A DNA stretch of 64,000 nucleotides, taken from the NCBI GenBank assembly GCA_959347315.1, contig OY365818.1:5708309-5772308 (forward strand), given 5' to 3'. This document shows positions 42,643-55,100 of the stretch, piece after piece. The first letter of the stretch is position 1; the number at the start of each line of letters is the position of its first letter. The stretch is from Bimastos eiseni (Eukaryota > Annelida > Clitellata > Crassiclitellata > Lumbricidae). A program made the translations under genes and the position numbers. The notes under the pieces were generated by a model that worked only from the letters and a program-made list of their open reading frames with translations, searched no databases and was not told where the DNA came from.

Positions 42643-45600
42643 CTGCAGGATCGTAAAAGGTTCAAAATATTAAATGTATGTAGGTACCATTGTACCAAGA
42701 CAACTAATAAAGTGCTTTATTATTTTTTTATAATACATTCAAACAGTACATGTAAATGCTTGATTACATTGCATTACATTTAGCTTTTGTAATGTTAATA
42801 CAGTCAAATATTATCCAACAAAAATATAAATTCTGCCTTGTTGGGTCCAAATGACCCTCTTGGTTTAATCTTAGTAAAACCAATGGCCTGATGGGCGCCT
42901 TGCATGGCTGTTCAATTAAATTCGACTCTTGTAATAACTTGTCATCTGTCCAGACTGTACTTGTAATCACACCGTGACTCGCTAATTTAAAATAAAAATT
43001 TATATTATATCAAAAATCTTCATTATTAAACTGTTTCAATATTCTTAGATCATGGGTACTAGCAAAACTGCCAATCCTGCCAAGTGAAACTGGTTGCTCT
43101 ACAAAGAAGTGCATACCTCTTAAGGAGCAGAGAGAGAGAGACAACAGATACGGAGGATAACGCCATTGCAAGGGAAGCCATCCACGGCTGAAGCTGCAAC
43201 CCCAAGGGCATGAACAACCCTACAAACACAACACGAACGAGTACATTGTAGGTTCGCATGCATGTATGTACGTATGTATGTATGAATGTATGTATGTATA
43301 TTCTTGAAATTTGATACTGCCCTTTTTCCAACGGCACAATTGCAGTTGTACTGCAGAGCAATGGTGCGCGAAGGACTTGCTCAAGGTCCTTATACAGTGA
43401 CTGACGCTTTGGACGAGGGTCGAACCTGCTCACTCAGCGCACAGAGTGTTACGGGCTAACCGCTCTAACCGATCAGCCACTGCACCACACAAAGCATGTA
43501 TGTAAGTATGTATGTATGTATGTACATACGTATGTATGTATGTATGTACGTACGTATGTATGTATGCATGCATATGTATGTATGTATTGTTCATATAAAA
43601 TGTATGAAGCGTCATTCGTATTTCTGAATGTAGGTATCACCACTTCCTACAGTGATGCAGATTATCTTTTGATAGTTCTTCCTTATGATAATGATATATT
43701 GGTCCCTTACTACAATGCATCCTACACAAATATCTTAGTGCCTCTTACAAGTGCTACAGATAACATGATGTAGTTCAAATGACCCCTAGAAACATCATTT
43801 GATAACAGCTTGTACAAGGCTCTTAAGGCATCAGCCTATCTAAGAAGAAAATTATGAAGAATTGCATAAAACAATCACACAGAAGCAGAAGAAGAACAGT
43901 CATTTAAGCTAGCCCTGAGAAAGAAATAGGAACGAAGTGTTAGGTCAGTTGCTGTCTAATTCTACAACAGTTCACAATAATAGTTCTACTTCTAGTAACC
44001 TGCAGCAACAGGGATCCCGATCAGATTATAGATCGTAGCGGCAACGAAATTAATTCGGATGCGGTGGACCGTTTTCTTCGACAACGACATTGCAGCAACG
44101 ACATCCAACAGATCGTTCTGCAAAGGATGAAATCGATAGCATTTAAAATAACAGACAAGCAGTGCGAAGCGAAGGAATGAAATCTTGTCAGGGAAGAATG
44201 AAAGAAAGGTATCAGCGATAGAGGGGAGGGAATGGAGCGGGGAAGTGGGGAGGAGACCTGTGATGACAAAGTGAATTGACAAAGCGCCTAGACAAAGATT
44301 ATACAATGATTAAATAATGTTCAGGCAATGCCTAGACAATGAATAGGCAATGCTCAGACAATGATTACGTAATGATTAGATAATGATTAGGAAACGATTA
44401 AACAATGAATATACAATGATTATACAATTCCCAGACAATGACTAGAACATGATTAGAGACAATTGTAGTAACTTGGACAAGTCAGACCTAATGTGGAAAA
44501 AATCAACTGGAAATTACCCGGATAAGAACGACGTCTGCTGCCTCCACGGCAACATCCGTCCCCGTTCCAATTGCGATTCCAATGTCCGCTTGGGCCAACG
44601 CAGGTGAATCGTTGACCCCATCGCCAACCATCGCAACTCTCCTTCCATTCTGTTGAAGCTGTTTGACCTTCGCCACCTTGTGCGATGGAAGAACCTCGGC
44701 AAAGACAGTCGTTATTCCAACCTATGACACATTGATACAACAGCAAAACTTAAACACAAGTAAATCATTTACGATTGCATGTAAGGACACAGTTTTTTGG
44801 TTCACCTGTATGTGACTGTTGTAAATACACACATGCGTGCTCCCGTCGGTGTTTTGGTTGTCACCCAGGGTCAGACTCATTTTACACTCGCCTTAAAACT
44901 GTTCTCTTTAGCTGTAGGGGTCGGAAGCGCTCATCAGTGGTAACCTTGAAGGGGTGCTATACAAATGTGCATGATGGATAAATGAATGAATACATGTATT
45001 CACGCTGTTGATGAGGAAATGCGGGATTAGTGATAGGCATCACAAGTATCACATGTACGAAATGACAATACAGTGTTTCATTGGTCCAGTTTGCCTTCAA
45101 GAGCTGTGTCAACCTCTCACTGCTTATGTTAGTCGAAGGTCTCTCTGATTTGCTACATGGGGCACTTGACTGTCACTTTTGCCCTTACTTCTATGAAGCA
45201 GAACTTTGCAGTGGTGGGTCCAACCACATGGAATGGGTTACCCCAAGAGGTTCATCTACTGCCCAAAACCTCCTCATCTGCATTTTACGTATTACTGAAA
45301 ACTGCACTTTTTAGCCGTAGTCGGACTGGGAGCACTTCTGAGTAGATATCTTGAAGGGGTGCTATATCAAGTTTCAATGTTTGATTGAGTGAATGATTGA
45401 GTAAAGTGATTAGATCTAGTCTTAGACAAGTGAAAGTAAAAACAATACTTTTTTGGGACAATCTTTTATTGACTTTTGGTAATCTGGTAGATGGTGTAAT
45501 CGATCCACTTCCTAAGAGATCATTTAGGATGTAAACTTGCCATAGTGGAGCTCGTCAATGAGGACTCGTTCAAGTGGGTAAACGATATTTAATTTTTTGC

Positions 45601-47073
45601 ATCTTTTGTAATTTTTGCTCAATTTTTAAGTTATGTCCGTAAAAATTTGATACATTGCATTGTCATGCAAGTGTGACATGTGTGCAAATTTCAGCTCTGT
45701 AGGTCAAAGGGAAAGTACCGGAAAAAAAGAGTTGCAAGAACTCCGACGAACCGACGATCCAACTTTCACGACAAACTTTACGCAAGCCAAGTTAAAGAAA
45801 AGAGGGTTAAAACACATAGACTGGGTATGCACACCTGCTTCGCGATTGCCTGAGCAGTTTTTCGGTTGTCACCCGTCAACAGCATCACTTCCAATCCCAT
45901 CTTCCGAAGAGTATAAACGGCGAGATGAGCCTCGGATTTGACTCTGTCGGCCGCTGCCAACATGGCCACCAATCGATCTGAAATGAACAAAAGTCAAACG
46001 TGGAGTCATTGTAAACATTCAGTTGGCATGTAAAAAAATCCAGAATATTGGCCCTCTCCCCCTCCCTGTATACAGGTGTAATTTTTTTACGTCCACTCCA
46101 CACCTGCGGACGTACACAAGAAGCAACCCAACCAAAATCCCATTCATCAGCCGATAATAAGATCACACAGAATAAATTATATAAATGCAAGCAAACATAC
46201 ATATATCAATCAATTAATCAATCAATCAATCAACAGCATTCCAAAGTCAAATACAAGTACATATCGTATCCGAAGTCAATCACCCGGGACCACCAAATAA
46301 GGGATCAAACAGCCCCGCATTCATAAAAACACACATACAAATACACACGCAAACACATATACAAACATACATACAAACAATTTTGCACATATACAAAACA
46401 TACAAAACATATATACACACACACATATATATATATATATACATACATTCATACATACAAACATTGATTGATTGAAACAAACAAACAAACAAACAAACAA
46501 AAAACAAAAAACAAACAAACAAACAACCATACAAACACACAAACACACAAACAAACAAACACACAAACAAACAAACAAACATACAAACACACAAACAAAC
46601 AAACATACAAACAAACAAACACACAAACAAACAACCATACAAACACACAAACATACATACAAACAAACACACAAACAAACAAACAACCAAACATACAAAC
46701 AACATAAATAGATTGAGATAATTATAGTCAAAATGGTGTGACTTAAATTACTGTGAAAATCGTGACAAATGAACTTACTGTTGACGGCACAGAGAACGGC
46801 CGTATGTCCGAGCGACTCATGTTCCTCCATGATCCGATCCATCGCCTCAGAGACTTCGATCCCATTCGTACTCAACCAGTCGCGGTTGCCAATGAGCACG
46901 TTCTGCGTTCCATTCAAATTCACTGAATTCAGACAAACACCTCTCATATATATATACATATAATATATACACATCTATATATAGATATAACTATATATAA
47001 ATATATATACTATTGACGGCACAGTTGACATCACAGAGAAGGGCCGTATGTCTGAGCGACTCATGTTCCTCCA

Positions 47074-47127
<54 letters not shown>

Positions 47128-49145
47128 GAATATGAGACAATAAAGAAAACAAGAGAAAAGGATCCTTTTACTGAGGAGCAAGTACAACAATTGATAATTT
47201 TATGTATTAGTGAAAGACGTAAAACTATATTAAGCAAAATTAATTAACCACTCATTCAATCAAGTAATTACAATATATCCGTCATGAACAATAGCTTGAT
47301 TTTCTAATATTTAGCTGTGCTGGCATTGGGTGCTCTTTTGAGTAGTCACCTTAAAGGAGCACTATTCATAAATTCTCATAATAAATATTAAAGCAGATTT
47401 CTTAATAGCTGGTTGAAAACACTGACATCCAGCTTCAATGAATTGGTTTCCATTTGAGTTGATGTTGTCGTCGTGTGTCTCGCTCAAAACCTTTGACAGT
47501 CCACACACGGAGCATTTCAGTCCGGAACCCGGAACGGCCGTAAAGTCGGAAACCTGCCCCAACTGACTCACATTCAGAACCTTGGGCATTGACAAGAAGA
47601 CAATAACTTAAATTTCTTCAGAATACAGGTATTTAATAGCAGATGCCAGAATATGTCAGCAAGGAGTTTGAATTCTGGAGCAACAGGCAAACTAAGAAAT
47701 TTCACATTTTGTATTGTGACTTATAAAGGGATAGGTTGTTCAGTCAATGATATTTAGTCATTTATCAAAAAAATTTATATAGCGCCTCCCCATGGTTACT
47801 AATGAGAGGTGTTCCCGACCTAAGCATGGCTAAAAAGAACAGTTTTAAGGTTTTGAGGCCTAGTAAAAGAAGGTAGTTTTGGGGAGAGAATGGAATTGAA
47901 AGCATGTTACGTTATGGGGAGGTGGCGTATTGCTATTGGGAGTTCATTCCATGTCGTCGAACCATCATACGTGCTTCAGTAAACTGACCGCTCAGTCAAT
48001 TAAGCTGTGTAGCATCCTCTTAGAGGATACTAAAAATGCCTGAAACAGTAGTTCACAGAACAAAAAGGATACTGCAGAAGTGGTAAAAACATTGATGTCA
48101 CACGACAAAGTACTACGCCATAATAGAAATCCAACCTGTACAATTACATCTCAAAGTACGTTCAGCTAAAAGAAATATCATGGAATAAATAGCTAATAAA
48201 ACACAATATAATAATATCATTATATCTCATCTTGCTCTACCATCTGTTTGGCATGCTCATCTATTGTTCTGGTATTGTCACCTGTTTGGCATGGTGAACA
48301 ATGGCATTGGCAATTGGATGCTCGCTAAATGACTCAGCCGTTCCTGCCACAGCCAACAGCTGATTCATTGTACATGAAGATTTGTCCACAAGTTCAATGT
48401 GAGTCACCCGTGGTATTCCGTGCGTAACCGTCCCAGTCTTGTCAAACACGATGCTGTTGATCTACAAAGGATCGACAAGTTCTTTGTCTTTATGATAATG
48501 GCTCATGAAACCTAATGGTTTGTGCTCCATGCAATCAATTAATTCTGTTTAATTAATAGACATAACAGACCAGATGAAATGTAGTAGTAATACAATAATT
48601 AGTTAACTAATTAATTCCATTTAACTAACACACATAGACTAGGTGAAACAGCAAATATAAAGAATCTATCTATCTATTTATGCAATTTAAATAGCAAGAT
48701 AACTGTTCAGAGGCGCTCCTGACCCAGGCCCGGTCAAAGAGGAAAGTCTCAAGAAGTTTACAGAAAGAGCTAGACAGGAAGAAAGTGCAGGTCAGGTGAG
48801 AGGTTGAATATATGACAGGCCTCAGGGTCTACACAGACATTGAACAAACCTTATGGGCCGTCTCAAGTGGTTCACCCCCTTTGATAAGAATGCCATTCAT
48901 GGCCCCAACACCCGTTCCGACCATGACCGCCGTTGGGGTCGCAAGCCCCAGGGCGCACGGACACGCAATGCAGAGGACGGTGATCGCAAATTTAAACGCG
49001 TGCTGAAGGATCATCTCGTGTTTATTGTGGTGGATAGCCTGCAAGACACAACATGTTCAGCAATGCTTGTTAATACATGCATACAGTGCCTTAGTTATCA
49101 AGGTAAAAGCGCTAGAGATTACCACAGTAAAACCATATATATATA

Positions 49146-49177
<32 letters not shown>

Positions 49178-52100
49178 GATATATATATATGTGTGTATAT
49201 ATATATATAGATATATATATATGTGTGTATATATATATATAGATATATATATATATGTGAATATTGAATACTGACAATATATGAATAATGAATATTGGGA
49301 ATAATTGAATAGCAGTATTTGTTTGTACCATTAAAATTTTAAATTTTACAAATTACCAGAGTTTAAGAATATTTTTAAAATTGAATAATGATCTTTGTTT
49401 ATTCCATTCAGAGTGTTCAATATCACAGATTACCAAAGTAAATGAATATAGAAGTAGTTCCCTAAGTTCCTCCTATTAAATCAAAATTAAATTCATATAA
49501 GGCTAAACAGAATTAGCGTACCAAATGTCTGGCGTCTATTAAACCGATGTTGATGTAGCCAAGTATGACCCAGCCAAAGAATGTTAGAATTGAGATGGCG
49601 ACAACTGCAGGCACGAAGTATCCGGCCACGTTGTCGGCCAACTGCTGGATTGGAGCCTGAAATTTAGAATACCCATATCATTGCGACACCTCTAAGCTTA
49701 AGAACTGAAGCCACACTTCATTATTAGAATCAGAATTAGGCAACAGCTACTTATACTTGAATCGACTTATAGTCGAGTATATACGGTAATCAAATAGAAT
49801 CGAATTTATGATTGATTATATGCTAATCGATTAGTTACCGATCTCTGGCTCCTATCCCAACCTCAGTTGAACCAGTCTTAAGGTCATAGAAATAACGAGC
49901 AGTGAGCCATTGATTAGTATCAGACAAAGTAGTGGCAGTGGGAGCAAACAGGAGACTAGGTGCTCCACTTCGCAGCTGAGCACAATGGTGCTGAACTCCT
50001 ATGGTAAGGCTGCAAAGTTCCCACAAGTATGACGAGAATGGCCTTCAAGACTATCTGTTGCTGGTTATATTCCTACATGAGCTCAACTCAAAATTGACTT
50101 AACATAGTCTTGCCCGCTTATGAAAAATTTTCCGTCCAATTAAGATGAACATTATCTCTACACCTACAATTTACAAAAGCAATATTCCTCTGGAATTATC
50201 TATCCATCCATCATTGAGTCTAAGATAGCCACAGCGTATCTAGTATTCAATCTATTCCAGCGACAGTTCTTTGCACCACAGTATCACATCATTCAGTGGT
50301 GATTACTACAGGCTACACAAACAATGAATTAATATTAATTAAAATTTATACACAAGTCAATGGAGACAGAGAAGCAATAATAGTCAGCTGGGGAAAGACA
50401 ACCAGAACAAGGAGCATCAGATATTTAGGATAAGAATCCGCTAACTTAACATCTAGACTCTTGATTGCCCCTATCCCTTACCACTTTCCACTCGCGATCC
50501 AAAACCAAACAAGCTATGCTATCTTGATTCTGCTCCTATGCCACCATAGCACAACGCTGTCTCTCGGCTTCCCCTCTCCGGATTCTGCTCTGGTGGTCAT
50601 TGCAGACCCAAGCTGATATGGCACTGGAGAGCATTAGCTGCTCCTAGCAACTCCCTGTGTGGGAGTGAGAAATTAAGACAATTTACATTACATTCTCTAC
50701 GAAAATGCAGCCTTACTAATCTTACCTTTGAGGTCTGCGCTTCCTCCACGAGTCGGACGATCTGCGACAACGCTGAGTCGGCCCCGACATGAGTCGCCTG
50801 AACGAGCAGTCGGCCATTTTGATTCAGCGATCCTCCGATCACTAACGATCCGGGCTCCTTGACGACGGGCATCGACTCACCTGTGATTAACGATTCATCA
50901 CAGGTGGATTTACCTTCGAGAACACGACCATCAACCGGAATCTTCTCTCCAGGTATGACCTAGTAAAGAAGAAAAGCCTGGCAATAGAATGAATAATACA
51001 AATCCTCAATCAACAGAATGTAATGCAATCAAACTTTCATACAGCGCCCCTTCAAGATATCTACTCAGAGGCACTCTCTGCGCTGGTCTAAATAATGCTA
51101 AATGTCATAGTGAACAAATAAAAATACATCCATTAGCAAAACTATTTACAGTAAGTCATCAGCGGTGGGCACACGCACAAGCATGGAACCAACCAGTGTT
51201 GTGCAACCAATGCTTAACAGACCGTACCACATGTCCATCATTTCAACAGCTGATCACTCATTTGTGATTCAGCCCGTTTTGCAGTCAAAGTAAAGTAAAG
51301 CAACTGCGACGTAAATGTAATGGAAATGTTACATGAGGTCAGAGCAATGAAAATACAATAGTGTAAATGAAACATGGATGTAACAGAATATCACATAAAT
51401 GTAATATAACAAGTGTAAGTGTAATATAGTGTAGCATGAATATAACGTCAACATTAAAAAACTTAATGAAAACACATCATGATCTAAAGTTACGTAAATG
51501 TAGAGTAAGTACAACATAGCTGTAACTTCAACATAATGAACTGCAAGCGCAACTTAGATGCAAGACAAATGTAACAAATATGTAATGTAACCAGCGCAAG
51601 TGCAAAATGGATTAATTACATTAATGTAAAGTAAATGTGATAAAAATGTAAATATCGATCTCTCTTCCTGCCTGTATTTTGCAAACAACCACACTGACTT
51701 TAAATGAAAACAACTCTCAATGTTTCTGTCAGACTTCTGATACCACAAAAAAAAAAACAAAGATCCCCATTCGAGAATGAACATGACTTTCGACACTACT
51801 TTGCTTTATTCAATGTAACCAGTGCAAGTGTTATGCAGTATTTCACAGATAACATACCCATTAATGGTTTAACAATACTGCAGCGTGTAACAGATAGTAT
51901 AAACTAGAGAGAAGATGTCCACCTTGAGAATGTCGCCTCTCTGGACCAACTCCAGTTGGATGCTCAGCTCGCTCGAGACATTTCCATCCTCATCCAGCTC
52001 AATCAAAATGGCTTCCGTCGCCTGGAGAGACATGAGCTTCGCCAGCGCAGCCGACGTTTTACCCTGGATGTAATATAATGTAATGTAATCGAGCATTTAT

Positions 52101-55100
52101 ATAGCGCCTCATCACGATATCAATATATCAGAAGTACCCTCTAATTGATGTAATGTCATAGCGAGCGGGTAAAGTAGGTCTATATAATTGTTAACTATGC
52201 TCAGTCAGCTGAAGAGAGCATCAGCTGAAACTCTTATTTACCACCACACGATAAGTGCGCTAGCGTTATTAGAAGTTAAAACTCATGCACCACAGAAAAT
52301 TAGTCAACAGACCGCATTTAAGTGTTTTTAGCCATAGCGCCATTGCAGTCCTACCTACTGAAATTAAATTAGTTTATTTTACGATGACCTCCACAGCATA
52401 TACGATAGCAGCGCCACCTACTGAGCTGAAATAAGTCTAGTTCATAGCGTAAGAAAATGGTGGCGCCACCTAGAAAATTGAATTGGACCTAATACAGAGC
52501 ACAACAGAAAAGTAGGCTTCATCAATCTTCTTTAGCAATATACACATACATGTATAATTTTGTATACATATAATTGCTAATATATATAATGTATATATAA
52601 TGTATAAATATATATACATTGTATATATATATATATATATGTTACAGTGTTGTACACATAAAATTATACCTTAGCAATATGCTCGAGCCATCTTCCCAAG
52701 CAGATGAAAACGAGGAGCATCGGAGGCGTCTCAAAGAACGTCTTTGGACTTCCTGGTACGCTCATTGCCATGGCAACCACCACCATGGTAACCGAGTAGA
52801 GGTACGACACACCTGTGGCGAGCATTATGAGAACGTCCATGTTTGCCTGACCGTGACGCAAGACCTTGAAGGCGCTGATGTAGAAACTACGGCCAGCGAG
52901 GATCTAAAACAAAGACTGCGTCAGTAACAGAAGAGTTGTGATCTATAATCAGCTTGATCAGTATTATCCTGTCTGCAAATGTTGCACAATATGAATTCTC
53001 ATCATTATTATAATTACTGCTGGGACAATAATTATTATTATCATCATCAACATCACCATCATTACCTATAAAATTATAATAATCATTATAACAATCATCA
53101 TATTAAAATAATTACAAATATTATTGTCATTATTATTACTAACATCATTATAATTGCAACTATTACAATCATTACCGTCATATCATAATTGCAAACTATA
53201 ATTACTATTATAAAAATGATCATTATTATCATAATAACAATCACCATCGTCATACTTGTTGTCGTCATCATCATCATTATCACCACCACCAACAACCCTA
53301 CATGCCACCACCACCCCGTCTACGACAGACATTGAACCCACACCCACCTGACATGGTGTACAAAGAAGGAAGAGCAGGAGGTTGAGTAGTGAAAGACCTG
53401 GTACAACCATGACCATGTGTGGTGATGAAGAAGAAGAGTCTGTTTGATTAAAACTGGTGTTCAAATGGTAAGACCCATTCACAGTCAAACCATGAACATT
53501 CCTCGGTGCGGACATCATAAAAGCGATCATAATGATCATGACGGGTATTCCAAAGATCAGACCAAACAGAAACGAATTTCGCCACCTACAAAAAAATCAA
53601 ACAGGACAACTCATTACAACTGAAGTCTCGGTCCAGCTTCTATCATTTGCGGTGACTACGCGCCATCCGACGATCTGTGTCTTCTACCACTTTTTCGACC
53701 ATGGGTCACGCCTTCATCTGCTCCCGCATTGACTATTGTAACTCATTACTCATCGGCCTACCAAAACTCCGCCTCACTCCACTCATGTTTTGCACCAGTA
53801 AACAGTTTTTTTTCGCTTCGGCAAGTCTTTGTACTTGGCGTTAGGATTTACTCCTTTTGTTCGCAAGTACTTATCTAAGCAGACCACACATCTATTGTTA
53901 CTTGTTGCTCCTTGTGGTCGCTCAGGTAAGTGCACTGGGAAATCACATTCATAGGTCAGTCTGTGATCTGATAAACTTCTCCTCCCTATCGGAATAACTC
54001 TTTGACGATAATGTTCCAACTAATTTGTATCAGAGGTTCTCAATAAACATATTGAAAGTATGACTTCTCTTGCCAGATGTTCTGTGTGGTTTGTAAAAAT
54101 ACAGGCATGTGCATCGTTTTTTATGCTCGCCACCACTAATATTTCATAAACCTTTATAACGGGCCATAGGGCTATGACGCTAGATCATCAAGCCGGAAAA
54201 CCGGCTTCTCGGGTATATATATGCCTATCTATGAAGCCGGTTTTCCGGCTTTTCGAGTTCAAAGGGTTAAATAAAGAGCATAATAATTACAATTTTTATC
54301 AAATATAGTTTCAGAAGTACTTCAAGAAGTAATTTCAGATATATATAGGGTGACTCGATAGGTCGAGAACGATTTTGAATGCAGACAAATATATGTTATA
54401 CACAATATAATATGGAAAGTTGTATACTGGAAGATAGGTTGTTCAAATGAGAATGTTAGGGGAAAAAATTATTTAACTAGCTCACTTATTAAAATTGTAA
54501 CGCCAATATCCGTGATGTCATCAAATTCGTGCCAAGCAAACGTAAACAAGCAGCATTATCATTGACCAGTGAATACGTCGATTAGGCTATGGCGGCCTTA
54601 AATGAATCGCAAATTAGGGCTCAAGCTATTACATTATTGGAAGAAAAGTACAGTTACAGTGTTACAGGAAAGAAATTGGGTCGTTCTCAATCGTGGATTA
54701 GCAAGTGGGCCAAACGCTACAAGCAGAGTCCAAACGAGACGCTGCGGAATCGATATCACGGTGGTCGAAAGTCCGTGCTGACTGCTGCCGCTCAAAAACT
54801 GATCAAACAGTCTAAATATAGGCGAGGACAGAGTTTGCGAAAATTAGAACGTCGGTTAAAAGACAAACGCCTTGCTGGAAGCAAAGAGACAATCAGGTGT
54901 TATATGCAGACGACGCTGAAATGGAAGAGTTTCAAGAGACAAAAAGTCCCAAAGTTAACTGATGCTTACAAAGTTCGCCGAGTAACTTCGCGAAGAAGTT
55001 TAAGGATATTGATTGGTCGCGTGTTATGTTCAGTGATGAATCGCCCTTCAAACTCTACCACGTACCTAACAGTAAGAACGACGTTGTGTGGGGATCACAA

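Noticed and set aside
46280..46974. Cys/Phe/Leu/Val-rich 141-217 codon frames
   Set aside because: They arise from the (AAAC)n array. Only the distal part of one frame, 46779-46922, is a real ATP7 exon.
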